A stretch of 50,352 nt of DNA from Elainella sp. Prado103. Its GTDB lineage: Bacteria > Cyanobacteriota > Cyanobacteriia > Elainellales > Elainellaceae. Positions within the stretch are counted from its first letter, which is position 1, and every line of letters starts with the position of its first letter. A program made the position numbers and the translations under genes. Shown here piece by piece: positions 18,588-27,295 of this stretch. Below the pieces are notes generated by a model. That model saw only the letters and a list, made by a program, of their open reading frames with translations, did not search any database and had not been told where the DNA came from. The stretch covers positions 1-50,352 of the forward strand of contig JALOOM010000016.1 in the NCBI GenBank assembly GCA_025454395.1, given 5' to 3'.

Positions 18588-18621
18588 GAACCGCTCCTCA
18601 TCTCGAACCGCTCCTCATCTC
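18588..18621 (+). repeat. 17-bp tandem duplication
   Basis: Two perfect copies of GAACCGCTCCTCATCTC are followed directly by a 12-bp duplication (AAGCGGAATCTC-like). Intergenic. Confidence 0.9.
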
Positions 18622-18766
18622 AAGCGGAATCTCAAGCGGATCATCGCTCAGGATCCCTTGCATCTCAGCCTCGCTGATTCCATCGATCGACCACGCAAAG
18701 CAATCAATTTCTAATCTTTAACATCAGTCTGATTCAGGGTCAGCACTCCCATGCCGCTGATATTAA

Positions 18767-18800
18767 CGCAATCCCGAACGCAATCCCGAACGCAATCCCG
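18767..18800 (+). repeat. 12-bp tandem repeat
   Basis: Two complete copies and most of a third of CGCAATCCCGAA. Intergenic, upstream of ndhA. Confidence 0.9.
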
Positions 18801-19008
18801 GCAAGCTCCTAGCCATCCCTGTTGAGTGGGAGCGGCGCAGGTTGCTTAAGCCGACCTTATGCCAATCAGTAGATTTTCTTGTGATCTGCTGGGCGATGAG
18901 GCAATCCCCGCAACGGTATACTATTGCTGAAGGCTAGCGAAAAAACTTCACAAAAACTCAGTGCGCCGGCCCCACTGTTCACTCAGCTCACTCAGCTCAG
19001 CAAAACCC

Positions 19009-20127
19009 ATGAGTCCAGGAATTGATCTGCAAGCCAGCTTTATTGAACTACTCGAAGGATTCGGCCTGACGCACGGCGTGGCTAAAGCCATCTGGATCCC
19101 TCTGCCCATGTTGATTATTGTCGGTGCGGTAACCGTGCTGGCACTGGTTTCCACTTGGCTAGAGCGGAAAGTGTCTGCGGCTGCCCAACAGCGCATTGGC
19201 CCAGAGTACATGGGCCCCTTTGGGCTGCTGGTGCCCGTGGCCGATGTGGTGAAACTGCTGTTTAAAGAAAATATCTCGCCCGTCAATACAGATCCACTCT
19301 TATTTGCCGTGGCTCCGCTGCTGGTGTTCATCCCCATCTTCCTCTCGTTTTTGATTGTGCCTTTCGGGCAAAACCTGGTGATCACCGATCTCAATATTGG
19401 CGTGTTCCTCTGGATTTCTCTATCCAGCATCGCGCCGATCGGGCTATTGATGGCCGGGTATTCCTCTAATAACAAATATTCTTTGCTGGGTGGGTTGCGA
19501 GCCGCCGCTCAATCGATTAGCTACGAAATTCCCTTAGCTTTATCGGTCTTGGCGGTTGTGATGATGTCTAACTCCCTCAGCACGATCGAGATTGTCCAAC
19601 AACAGGCAGACTATGGCATCTTGAGTTGGAACGTCTGGCGACAACCGATCGGTTTCATCATCTTTTGGATCGCTGCCCTGGCTGAATGCGAACGGATGCC
19701 CTTCGACTTGCCTGAAGCGGAAGAAGAATTGGTGGCAGGTTACCAAACCGAATACAGCGCTGTGAAATTTATGCTGTTCTATGCTGGTTCCTATGCCAAC
19801 CTGGTACTGTCTGCTTTGCTAGTGGCGGTGCTCTATCTGGGAGGGTGGGAGTTTCCGATCCCAGTCAGTTTGATCGCGGGTTGGCTAGGGATTAGTGAAT
19901 CTACCCCTTGGCTTCAGGTCTTAACCGGCAGCTTGGGGATTGTGATGACCCTGTTTAAGGCTTACCTGTTGCTGTTTGTGGCTATTTTGCTCCGCTGGAC
20001 GGTGCCCCGGGTGCGGATTGACCAGTTGCTAGACTTGGGCTGGAAATTCCTGCTGCCGGTTTCGCTGGTCAACCTACTCTTAACCGCAGGCTTGAAGCTC
20101 GCCTTTCCCGTTGCCTTTGGTGGCTAA
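19009..20127 (+). CDS. ndhA: NDH-1 subunit A (NuoH homologue)
   Basis: This 372-residue membrane subunit corresponds to NuoH/ND1, which connects the hydrophilic arm and quinone site to the proton-pumping arm of thylakoid NDH-1. It has about eight hydrophobic segments and conserved loops ([55 protein letters not shown]). I chose the ATG at 19009 (MSPGIDLQ); the GTG at 18961 would add 16 unconserved residues. It is first in ndhA-I-G-E. Confidence 0.97.
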   Translation: MSPGIDLQASFIELLEGFGLTHGVAKAIWIPLPMLIIVGAVTVLALVSTWLERKVSAAAQQRIGPEYMGPFGLLVPVADVVKLLFKENISPVNTDPLLFAVAPLLVFIPIFLSFLIVPFGQNLVITDLNIGVFLWISLSSIAPIGLLMAGYSSNNKYSLLGGLRAAAQSISYEIPLALSVLAVVMMSNSLSTIEIVQQQADYGILSWNVWRQPIGFIIFWIAALAECERMPFDLPEAEEELVAGYQTEYSAVKFMLFYAGSYANLVLSALLVAVLYLGGWEFPIPVSLIAGWLGISESTPWLQVLTGSLGIVMTLFKAYLLLFVAILLRWTVPRVRIDQLLDLGWKFLLPVSLVNLLLTAGLKLAFPVAFGG

Positions 20128-20258
20128 TCCTGTCAGTTTGGCTTGAGCTGAGCCGCATCAGGGCGTTCTGGTTTAGATTGAAAGTGGATTGGCCTGTGGT
20201 TTGATAGTTGTGATTTGGTATTCTCCCCTGTCCTTCAGCCGATCGAGCGAGACACACC

Positions 20259-20861
20259 ATGCTGAAATTTTTGAAGCAAGTTAGCGACTACACAAAAGAA
20301 GCAGTGCAAGCTGCCAAGTATATTGGTCAGGGTCTTTCGGTGACCTTTGATCACATGCATCGTCGCCCCGTTACGGTGCAATACCCCTACGAAAAGTTGA
20401 TTCCTTCTGAGCGCTTCCGCGGCCGGATTCACTTTGAGTTTGACAAGTGTATTTCCTGTGAAGTTTGCGTCCGGGTTTGCCCGATCAACCTGCCAGTGGT
20501 GGATTGGGAATTTAACAAGGAGACCAAGAAGAAAAAACTGAATCACTACAGCATCGATTTCGGAGTTTGCATCTTCTGTGGCAACTGCGTGGAATATTGC
20601 CCCACCAACTGTCTCTCCATGACGGAAGAATATGAACTGGCAACCTACGATCGGCATGAGCTGAACTACGATAACGTGGCCCTTGGCCGCTTACCCTACA
20701 GCGTCATCCATTCTGACCCTATGGTGCAGCCCATCCGAGAATTCGCTTACTTACCCAAAGGGGTGCTTTCGGGACACGACTTACCGGCTGGATCGCGTCG
20801 AGCAGGCAAACTACCGGAAGACATTTTGGCGGAAATGGAAGCTTCGGAAGCGAAAAAATAG
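20259..20861 (+). CDS. ndhI: NDH-1 subunit I, 2x[4Fe-4S]
   Basis: This 200-residue subunit carries two ferredoxin-type cluster motifs, [13 protein letters not shown] (near residue 65) and [13 protein letters not shown] (near residue 105). They pass electrons through the hydrophilic arm of NDH-1. The N-terminal amphipathic segment and the [19 protein letters not shown] motif are typical of cyanobacterial NdhI. It lies 131 bp after ndhA. Confidence 0.97.
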   Translation: MLKFLKQVSDYTKEAVQAAKYIGQGLSVTFDHMHRRPVTVQYPYEKLIPSERFRGRIHFEFDKCISCEVCVRVCPINLPVVDWEFNKETKKKKLNHYSIDFGVCIFCGNCVEYCPTNCLSMTEEYELATYDRHELNYDNVALGRLPYSVIHSDPMVQPIREFAYLPKGVLSGHDLPAGSRRAGKLPEDILAEMEASEAKK

Positions 20862-20978
20862 CAGCTCTTGCAGGTCAATTTTGCTCCTTCATTAGCTCTC
20901 CTGGCTTGAAACGGGCAACTCTGACTGACCATGCCAGAATCGACATTCGGATTACGCAGATATTCGGAGAATAAGATT

Positions 20979-21587
20979 GTGAATTTAGCGGATGGGGTTC
21001 AGCTTGTTTCCTTTTTGGTGCTGGCAGCCATGATGATTGGGGCAGCGATCGGTGTTGTGCTGCTCTCTAATATTGTCTATTCAGCTTTCCTGCTTGCATT
21101 GGTCTTTATCAGCATGTCGGGCATGTATATCTTGCTGAATGCTGGGTTTGTGGCGGCTGCCCAAATTTTGATTTACGTGGGAGCCGTCAACGTGTTGATC
21201 CTGTTCGGGATCATGTTGGTCAATAAGCGCCAAGATTTTGTACCGCTGAAAAATGCCTGGATTAGTCAGGTTGCGACGGCTGGGGTTTGCCTGGGTCTTT
21301 TCGCCCTATTGTCTACGATGGTGCTGGCGACTCCTTGGGCGATCTCAAGCCTGACTCCGATCGGGGATGAAGCCATTATCGAGATTGGTAAACACTTCTT
21401 CAGTGACTACTTGCTGCCTTTTGAGTTGGCTTCCATCCTGCTGCTGATGGCTCTGATTGGAGCAATCGTTCTGGCGCGTCGAGACTACCTGCCTGATGAG
21501 ATTCTGGGTCGCGATCGTCCGTCGGAGCAACCCTCTGCTCTCACCTTGCCTGAGCGTCCCCGCGAGTTAATCTCTGGTGGCAAGTAG
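20979..21587 (+). CDS. ndhG: NDH-1 subunit G (NuoJ homologue)
   Basis: This 202-residue membrane subunit is homologous to NuoJ/ND6, with five hydrophobic segments and the conserved AAQILIYVGAVNVLILF motif. I chose the GTG at 20979 because GGAGA at 20966-20970 is 8 nt upstream and the product then starts (M)NLADGVQLVSF, as NdhG proteins usually do. The ATG at 20931 would add 16 extra residues. It lies between ndhI and ndhE. Confidence 0.94.
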   Translation: MNLADGVQLVSFLVLAAMMIGAAIGVVLLSNIVYSAFLLALVFISMSGMYILLNAGFVAAAQILIYVGAVNVLILFGIMLVNKRQDFVPLKNAWISQVATAGVCLGLFALLSTMVLATPWAISSLTPIGDEAIIEIGKHFFSDYLLPFELASILLLMALIGAIVLARRDYLPDEILGRDRPSEQPSALTLPERPRELISGGK

Positions 21588-21715
21588 CTGTATCTTCCCG
21601 ATATATCTTCCCGATCGGGTTTTTTGACAATCGATTGACTACTACTCAACGGTGGGACAATCAGCGCTTTCCAACCCTATTGTCTGCTCTTCGTCATTCA
21701 AATTAGCTACTCGCC

Positions 21716-22021
21716 ATGCAACTTCAGTATTTTCTTCTTTTGGCAGCCGCTCTCTTCTGTATCGGCATCTATGGACTGGTGACCAGCCGCAATGCGATTC
21801 GCGTCCTGATGTCGATTGAGTTGTTACTCAACTCTGTGAACTTGAACCTGATGGCATTTTCCAATTTCTTAGATCCGCAAGGAATTCGAGGTCAAGTGTT
21901 TGCTGTCTTTGTCATTACCATTGCGGCGGCTGAGGCGGCTGTTGGGTTGGCGATCGTCCTTTCCATTTACCGCAACCGCGATACGGTAGATATGGAGCAG
22001 TTTAATCTCCTGAAGTGGTAG
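21716..22021 (+). CDS. ndhE: NDH-1 subunit E (NuoK homologue)
   Basis: This 101-residue protein with three membrane segments is the NuoK/ND4L homologue. It carries the conserved membrane glutamates ([16 protein letters not shown] and [15 protein letters not shown]) involved in proton transfer. It is the last ndh gene of the cluster and lies 128 bp after ndhG, with nadK only 38 bp downstream. Confidence 0.97.
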   Translation: MQLQYFLLLAAALFCIGIYGLVTSRNAIRVLMSIELLLNSVNLNLMAFSNFLDPQGIRGQVFAVFVITIAAAEAAVGLAIVLSIYRNRDTVDMEQFNLLKW

Positions 22022-22059
22022 GTATTTCTCATTTGAGTCGATGAGTTGATTGAGTCGAT

Positions 22060-22980
22060 GTGGACTTAAACCAAGTCATTATTAGCTACAAAGCAGGCGA
22101 TCTCTTTAGCCATAAACGAGCTGAAGAATGTGCTAGCCAATTAGAGCAGCGGGGTTGTCGAGTCATGGTCGGTCCGAGTGGGCCCAAAGACAACCCCTAT
22201 CCTGTTTTTTTGGCTTCCGTGCAGGGATCGATCGATCTGGCGATTGTCTTAGGGGGAGATGGTACGGCCCTGGCCGCAGCTCGCCAACTGGCTCCCGAAG
22301 GCATTCCTATCTTAGCGATCAATGTCGGTGGTCATCTTGGTTTCTTGACCGAATCGGCCGATGTGTTGCATCATGCCGAGCAGGTTTGGGATCGCCTCTT
22401 GGCAGATCGGTTCGCGGTGCAGCGTCGGATGATGTTGCGAGCCATGACGTTTGAAGGCAACCGCACAAATCTGGAACCGATGAGTGACACCTATTACGCC
22501 CTCAACGAAATGTGCGTGAAACCTGCCTCAGCCGATCGGATGATCACTTCCTTTCTAGAAATGGAAATTGATGGTGAGGTGATTGATCAATACCAGGGAG
22601 ATGGGTTACTGGTTGCTACTCCAACGGGTTCCACCTGCTATACCCTGGCGGCTGGTGGCCCGATCGTTCATCCGGGGATGGATGCTTTAATTGTCACGCC
22701 CATTTGTCCTTTAAGCTTGTCCAGTCGTCCGATTGTACTCCCCGCCGGATCCGTAGTCAGTATCTGGCCGCTGGTCGATCGAGAGTTAAACACCAAACTC
22801 TGGATGGACGGGGTCTTAGCAACCCCAATTTGGCCCGGTCAGCGCGTGGATATCCGCATGGCAGAACGAGCCGCAGAATTTATTTTGCTTAGAGAAAACT
22901 ATTCCTATTATCAAACCCTGCGCGAAAAACTCCAATGGGCCGGGGCTTTGATCCATTACAGCAATCACCATCGCAATTAA
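22060..22980 (+). CDS. nadK: NAD kinase
   Basis: This 306-residue NAD kinase converts NAD+ to NADP+ with ATP. GGDGT is at residues 65-69 and INVGGHLGFL near residue 86; the NE(M/x)C and TPTGSTCYTLAAGGPI motifs of the substrate site are present. The start is a GTG, and the product then begins at the conserved VIISYKAGD segment. It is 38 bp downstream of ndhE and probably co-transcribed, coupling NADP+ supply to the complex around which photosynthetic electrons cycle. Confidence 0.95.
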   Translation: MDLNQVIISYKAGDLFSHKRAEECASQLEQRGCRVMVGPSGPKDNPYPVFLASVQGSIDLAIVLGGDGTALAAARQLAPEGIPILAINVGGHLGFLTESADVLHHAEQVWDRLLADRFAVQRRMMLRAMTFEGNRTNLEPMSDTYYALNEMCVKPASADRMITSFLEMEIDGEVIDQYQGDGLLVATPTGSTCYTLAAGGPIVHPGMDALIVTPICPLSLSSRPIVLPAGSVVSIWPLVDRELNTKLWMDGVLATPIWPGQRVDIRMAERAAEFILLRENYSYYQTLREKLQWAGALIHYSNHHRN

Positions 22981-23138
22981 TTTAACCCAGCCCCTTCTCA
23001 GTTGATTAATTCTTGTGTTACCATCAACTACGGTGTGCAGGTGATATGCTTCCGAGGTAAACTTCTTGAGACAGGTATCTCAAAGCTTGACCTACTAAGG
23101 TTGATTTACCAAGGCTGGTTTCGCAGGGCATACATCAA

Positions 23139-23210
23139 GGGTCGCTAGCTCAGCGGTAGAGCACTCGGCTTTTAACCGATTGGTCCTGGGTTCGAATCCC
23201 AGGCGACCCA
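23139..23210 (+). tRNA. trnK: tRNA-Lys(TTT)
   Basis: A complete cloverleaf can be drawn: acceptor stem GGGTCGC/GCGACCC, D arm GCTC-AGCGGTA-GAGC, anticodon loop CTTTTAA with anticodon TTT, and T arm CTGGG-TTCGAAT-CCCAG. The discriminator is A. The 3' CCA is not encoded; the discriminator is followed at once by TTTTT, which may help termination. One pair at the base of the anticodon stem appears mismatched. Confidence 0.97.
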
Positions 23211-23253
23211 TTTTTGAGAAATCACGCTTTACGCTAGCCAAGTGCTGGCTAAG

Positions 23254-24873
23254 CTAAGCAGATTGAACGCCTAAGTCTGCCAGAATTTCTTGGGCGACCG
23301 CCTCGCCAGATTCGCAGGCTCCGTTCATATATCCTTGGGAGCCTAAAGAGCAATGTTCCCCGGCAAACCACAGATTGCCGACCCGCTCTGCTTCACTGCC
23401 ACCGATCGTAGTCCATTGCCCTGGTAAATAGCAGGAATAGGAGCCCAAAGCGTAGGGTTCGCTGGCCCAGACCGATCGCAGCGCTTGACCTTGCGACACC
23501 TGGTTGATGCCGGGAAAGATGGCATCTAGCTGTCGGGTTAAATCAGCCGCATGAAACTCTGGTGTGTTCAGTCCCAGTTGTAGGCCTTGTTTGCCACCCC
23601 GTAGATCGGTGACCCATCCCCCCGGCCCCGGAGCATAACGGGCACTTTCCCAGGTGTTCTGAAAATCCTGATCGGTGTAGATGCTGATTGTGCAACCATA
23701 ACGAGTCCGCCAGATCCGCTCCCGGTATGGGACTGCTAGCTTAGAGCAAGTGCCATAGCCCAATGTATCGATCGCCAACCGCTTGATTGGGGGCAACTCA
23801 ACCGCAAGTTCGACCTGTCGCAACACAGTAAAGGGGACGGTAACCACGATCCGATCGTAAGTTCGTTCCAGACTGGTACTTTCCCGCCGCAAACTGACCC
23901 GATAGCGCTGATCATCCGTCACTCGGAGCGATTCCAGCACTGTGCCAAACTCGATCGCGTCTGCTAGTTGAGCGGCCAACCGTTTGGGAATCTGGTCATT
24001 GCCACCGATAACGTGATAGCGTTCGTCGCTGACTCCATAGGTGCTCCATTTGCCCACTTCTGCCCCAATCAAAAACAGCATATTCAGGCAAGACTGCTCC
24101 TCTGCATCTCGCCCGAATTCGGTGATGTAGGCAACTCGCACTAACTGGTCAATCATTGGACTGACCGGAGCCTCAGCCAAATATGCGGCTAAAGAAAGCC
24201 GATCGAGCCTCTGAGCTTCGGGGCTAGGCTGGTGATACGTGATATCCCGCGTGCGCAATGGCTGTAGGTCGCGGTTGATCTGATGGGCTAAAGGGGCAAA
24301 TTCCTCAATGACCTTGGTTTCGCTGATGCGTTGTCCCTGGAAATAGAGAATCTCTCGCTCTAGCCCAGCATCGGCTTGTCGTAAATCGGCTAATTCCAGC
24401 CCGAGTTCTGCTGCCAGGGATCGCACCGCCGTATGCCGCGAGTCGATAAATTCTCCCCCCAGTTCCACTGTGCCGGTTTCCCCCGCTGCATTGATCACGC
24501 TGACCAGTCGCCCCCCCACCCGTTGGCTGGCTTCCACGATCGCTACCGGAACCCCAGCTTGTCGCAATCGATAGGCCGTGGTCAACCCAGCGACTCCTGC
24601 GCCAACAATGAGCACTGGCGAATCACTGGCAGAACCCACCGTTTGACGAGAGACGCTAGCAGCTATTTGGGGAGGAAGCATCGATCGCGCCATCGATCGC
24701 GGTATCCCACCACTGATACCCATCAGCCCCACCGTAGATAACCCTTGCAACACCTGGCGTCGAGAGAGCTGCCACTCATCGCTCACTTCCAGCAGGGGTA
24801 TGGGTGTCTGGGCAGAGAGTTCAGCAATCTGGTAAGCACGGCGTAAGAGCCGCATTAAAGAAGTTCGAGCCAT
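23254..24873 (-). CDS. Tat-exported flavin amine oxidase
   Basis: This 539-residue flavin-dependent amine or L-amino acid oxidase has a twin-arginine-like signal (SRRQVLQGLSTVGLMG, residues 37-52), so it is probably folded in the cytoplasm and exported. The FAD-binding Rossmann motif VGAGVAGLTTAYRL follows near residue 90, then an RVGGRL motif and a C-terminal FAD segment (LWFAGEHCSLGSQGYMNGA). It would oxidatively deaminate an amine or amino acid, giving H2O2 and ammonia. The substrate cannot be assigned. Its start is preceded by a segment with a short 11-bp tandem repeat. Confidence 0.88.
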   Translation of the reverse strand: MARTSLMRLLRRAYQIAELSAQTPIPLLEVSDEWQLSRRQVLQGLSTVGLMGISGGIPRSMARSMLPPQIAASVSRQTVGSASDSPVLIVGAGVAGLTTAYRLRQAGVPVAIVEASQRVGGRLVSVINAAGETGTVELGGEFIDSRHTAVRSLAAELGLELADLRQADAGLEREILYFQGQRISETKVIEEFAPLAHQINRDLQPLRTRDITYHQPSPEAQRLDRLSLAAYLAEAPVSPMIDQLVRVAYITEFGRDAEEQSCLNMLFLIGAEVGKWSTYGVSDERYHVIGGNDQIPKRLAAQLADAIEFGTVLESLRVTDDQRYRVSLRRESTSLERTYDRIVVTVPFTVLRQVELAVELPPIKRLAIDTLGYGTCSKLAVPYRERIWRTRYGCTISIYTDQDFQNTWESARYAPGPGGWVTDLRGGKQGLQLGLNTPEFHAADLTRQLDAIFPGINQVSQGQALRSVWASEPYALGSYSCYLPGQWTTIGGSEAERVGNLWFAGEHCSLGSQGYMNGACESGEAVAQEILADLGVQSA

Positions 24874-24963
24874 ACAAATTGAGCCAGGGGTTGAAGAAAG
24901 AGTTGAGGTCAGAAGAAGCTAAGGGCACTGCAAAACCTGCGATCGTTGCGCCCCTCGTTCTAG

Positions 24964-24996
24964 TACCTTACTGGTACCTTACTGGTACCTTACTTA
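24964..24996 (+). repeat. 11-bp tandem repeat
   Basis: Two perfect copies and a near-complete third of TACCTTACTGG lie in the gap between the amine oxidase and the YciI-like gene. The apparent GTAC palindromes come from the repeat and are spaced one base too far apart for an NtcA site. Confidence 0.9.
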
Positions 24997-25073
24997 TAGT
25001 TGTACCTTGTCCCGTTTGAGTTGCGGTATCCTGGAAATCTGATCCCTAACCGATCAGCAAAAGAGGATGGCTC

Positions 25074-25340
25074 ATGCCCTGGTTTGTCAAAATAGAGACT
25101 GGCATTGTTGATAAAGCAATCTTTGACCAGTTCGTACCGGCCCACAAAGAATATGTTCAAGGTTTGATTCAAGCTGGATATCAGGCTAAGACGGGCTACT
25201 GGCGTGAGCGGGGCGGTGGGATGATGCTTTTTCAAGCGCCCGATCGACAGACCGCAGAGCAAATTGTGCAGCAAGATCCCCTCATTCGTCATCGCTGTGT
25301 CGATTATGTTTTGCACGAATGGTGTGTCGTCATGGAATAG
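25074..25340 (+). CDS. YciI-like small protein
   Basis: This 88-residue protein resembles the YciI family, small dimeric alpha+beta barrels. The family's features are visible: an early beta strand (MPWFVKIETG), HKEYVQGLIQAGYQAKTGYW, GGGMMLFQAPDRQTAEQIVQQDP and an HxWxVV-like end. Substrate and role are unknown. An AGAGGA sequence about 9 nt upstream supports the ATG. smpB follows 43 bp later, so the two may form an operon. Confidence 0.8.
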   Translation: MPWFVKIETGIVDKAIFDQFVPAHKEYVQGLIQAGYQAKTGYWRERGGGMMLFQAPDRQTAEQIVQQDPLIRHRCVDYVLHEWCVVME

Positions 25341-25383
25341 GATCCAGGTTCATCAAAATTCAATTTCTTAGATGGGATCAGGC

Positions 25384-25851
25384 ATGAGTGACTCAGGAGA
25401 CGGCTACAAAATTGTGGCAGACAACCGGCAAGCCCGGTTTGAATACGAAATTTTAGAAACCTATGAAGCAGGGGTGGCACTCCGGGGTACGGAAGTCAAA
25501 TCGATCCGCCAAGGTAAAGTGAATCTCCGAGACGGCTTTGCCCTGATTCGCGATGGCGAAGCCTGGTTGCACAATGTGCATATTTCTCCCCATGAAACCG
25601 CGAGCCAAGTGTTTAACCATGATCCACGCCGCACTCGCAAACTGTTGCTCCATAGCCAAGAAATTCGCAAATTAATCGGACAGGTGGAACAAAAAGGGTT
25701 GACCTTGGTGCCGCTCAAAATGTATCTCAAACGCGGTTGGGTGAAATTGACGGTGGCTCTTGTTCGGGGTAAAAAACTGCATGACAAACGTGAAGATCTC
25801 AAACGTCGGCAAAGCGATCGAGAAATTCAGCGTGTCCTGAAAAATTACTAA
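25384..25851 (+). CDS. smpB: SsrA-binding protein SmpB
   Basis: This 155-residue SmpB binds tmRNA and delivers it to stalled ribosomes for trans-translation. Visible are ADNRQARFEYEILETYEAG at the start, GTEVKSIRQGKVNLRDGFA, the RNA-binding core LVPLKMYLKRGWVKLTVALVRG and the basic C-terminal tail KKLHDKREDLKRRQSDREIQR. The ATG at 25384 was chosen over a frame start four codons upstream. No tmRNA gene is seen nearby. Confidence 0.97.
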   Translation: MSDSGDGYKIVADNRQARFEYEILETYEAGVALRGTEVKSIRQGKVNLRDGFALIRDGEAWLHNVHISPHETASQVFNHDPRRTRKLLLHSQEIRKLIGQVEQKGLTLVPLKMYLKRGWVKLTVALVRGKKLHDKREDLKRRQSDREIQRVLKNY

Positions 25852-26068
25852 TTGGCTTCTTGTCTCCCAATCCACCTGTTTGCGTCGCTGAACTGACGAT
25901 TAGTACCGTTTTTGTTACGAAATATTGCAATTATAAGGGCGATCGTTTAACATATTGTTACACGAGCTTGGAATCATCCACCGTTCAGGGGCGTTTAGAG
26001 TGGGGGGTCTGCTCTCAACTGCCAGGATGTTCAGGTATCGGGTTATCTCCTCCCAACACAGCGAGTTT

Positions 26069-26098
26069 GGCCAGCCAATTGGCTGGCCTTTGTTTATA
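26069..26098 (+). terminator. 20-bp perfect palindrome with T-rich tail
   Basis: GGCCAGCCAATTGGCTGGCC is a perfect 20-bp palindrome that can form a GC-rich hairpin, followed on the plus strand by TTTGTTTATA. It probably ends the smpB transcript or an RNA encoded in the gap. The T run is interrupted, so efficiency is uncertain. Confidence 0.55.
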
Positions 26099-26510
26099 TA
26101 TCCCTGCTCATGCACAGTTGGGACTCTACGCTTTCCGTCCTATGATTGACGGCAGCCATGATCAAGCCAAGATAAAATCTTCACTGAAAATCAGAGTTCT
26201 AGCCTAGCTCTTGACCCAACAGCGTGATACCTTAATGGATGGCGTAAGCATTCTTCTTCGATTCAAAACGCAGCGATTCTCAGTTTCCCTTGTTTCGATA
26301 TTGAGAAGGATTGAACTATTCGTTTTATTATGTAGGTTTTGCATTTCACCCGATCGGATGGCAGTTGCAAGACCAAAGGTTGTGTTAAGCAATCTCTTTA
26401 TTAAAGGTGCATTCCTCAGTAGTGTTGTCAAAAACCATACTCCTAAGATTGCCCAGAGCATTTCTCAATTCGTCACACGGTTGATTAATGTCTTTGTATT
26501 GGTCGTGAAA

Positions 26511-26541
26511 TTGTATTCCGGTGATCTTCTTTTGATATAGT
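26511..26541 (+). promoter_or_regulatory. putative promoter of the rbp gene
   Basis: There is a -35-like TTGTAT (26511-26516) and an extended -10 TGATATAGT (26533-26541), 19 bp apart. The leader would be about 26 nt and includes the GGAGG at 26558-26562. Confidence 0.4.
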
Positions 26542-26573
26542 TTCTTATCGAGCCTCTGGAGGTATCCGTTTCC

Positions 26574-27020
26574 ATGTCTATTCGTCTTTATGTAGGCAAC
26601 TTGCCAAAAGATTTAGAGCGTCAAGAACTAGAAGCAGTGTTTGCTGAATTCGATAGTTCTGTTTCCACTAAGGTCATTACCGATCGCAAAACAGGTAAAT
26701 GTCGCGGTTTTGGTTTTGTCACAGTTAAGAGTGAAGAGCAAGCCAATGAACTAATCGAAAAATTCAATGGTTACCAACTGAAAGATAGTCAACTCAAAAT
26801 TGAAGTCGCTCAGCCCCGCAGCAAGGGTAAAGAGGAAGGCGAGCCGGTCGCGGCAGCCCCTAGCAGTGGCTCCAGCAAGCGTAACAGCAGCAAGGGCGGT
26901 AATAAATCTCGCAAGACGACGGTGAGCAGCGATCCAGAGTCGGTTCAACCCGATCCACGTTGGGCTCAGGAACTTGAGAAGCTCAAGCAACTGCTAGCAG
27001 CCCAAACGGCTAGCTCGTAG
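26574..27020 (+). CDS. RRM RNA-binding protein with C-terminal extension
   Basis: This 148-residue protein has an N-terminal RRM (RNP2 RLYVGNLP; RNP1 KCRGFGFVTV). A Ser/Lys/Gly-rich linker follows, then a predicted helix ending DPRWAQELEKLKQLLAAQT. The long form with this C-terminal motif resembles the cyanobacterial Rbp2/Rbp3 type, reported to help place photosystem mRNAs at thylakoids; that assignment is from family memory and is not shown here. GGAGG lies 11 nt upstream of the ATG. It differs from the short RbpA-type protein at 2461. Confidence 0.92.
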   Translation: MSIRLYVGNLPKDLERQELEAVFAEFDSSVSTKVITDRKTGKCRGFGFVTVKSEEQANELIEKFNGYQLKDSQLKIEVAQPRSKGKEEGEPVAAAPSSGSSKRNSSKGGNKSRKTTVSSDPESVQPDPRWAQELEKLKQLLAAQTASS

Positions 27021-27096
27021 TCCGAGTGGATTTGGCGGTTCTGTGATAGGACGCTGATAGACTCTCACGAGATACGAATATCTGCCTTGAGGCCTT

Positions 27097-27150
27097 GGGT
27101 AGAGCCGATCGGATTTGAAGAAAACTTCTTTGATCGATCGGTCTCTGCCC
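27097..27150 (+). terminator. long imperfect hairpin downstream of rbp
   Basis: GGGTAGAGCCGATCG pairs with CGATCGGTCTCTGCCC (one wobble, one bulge), and the inner part pairs GAAG with CTTC around AAAA. A T-rich stretch (TTAGTTTGTTTTAG) follows. It may be a terminator or 3' stability structure for the rbp mRNA. Confidence 0.45.
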
Positions 27151-27217
27151 TTAGTTTGTTTTAGGCTCGTTTTAAGCTGGTTCTAGGCTTGATCGATCAA
27201 CCTCGATCAACTGGCAT

Positions 27218-27274
27218 ACCAATTAGCTTCAGCACCAAACCAATTAGCTTCAGCACCAATTAGCTTCAGCACCC
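27218..27274 (+). repeat. ~16-bp tandem repeat with variable spacing
   Basis: Three copies of CCAATTAGCTTCAGCA, two separated by a few extra bases, lie between rbp and the cikA stop. Confidence 0.85.
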
Positions 27275-27295
27275 AATAGTATCTACTTGCCCGTT

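Larger units (their letters stand above)
18374..19008. other. intergenic region upstream of ndhA
   Basis: No gene is seen. It holds two short tandem arrays: a 17-bp unit twice at 18588-18621 and a 12-bp unit (CGCAATCCCGAA) at 18767-18800. A TATACT hexamer near 18918 could serve as a -10 for the ndh operon, but no good -35 accompanies it. Confidence 0.5.
25852..26573. other. long intergenic region between smpB and rbp
   Basis: There is no convincing protein-coding gene in about 720 bp. Open frames at 25860-26207 and 26211-26540 lack recognisable domains and plausible starts. It contains a strong terminator-like hairpin (26069-26088) over 200 nt from the smpB stop and a good extended -10 promoter just before rbp (26511-26541). 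The distance between smpB and the hairpin leaves room for a short non-coding RNA or a long smpB 3' UTR. Confidence 0.5.

Noticed and set aside
21610-21625. CCCGATCGGG followed by six T between ndhG and ndhE
   Set aside because: A hairpin would have only a 3-bp stem, and it lies inside an apparent operon; too weak to call a terminator.
24960-24996. Repeated GTAC sites resembling an NtcA box
   Set aside because: The spacing is GTA-N9-TAC, not N8, and arises from the 11-bp tandem repeat.
26211-26540. 109-codon frame upstream of the second rbp gene
   Set aside because: TTG start, no family, and it overlaps the likely rbp promoter; probably non-coding leader.
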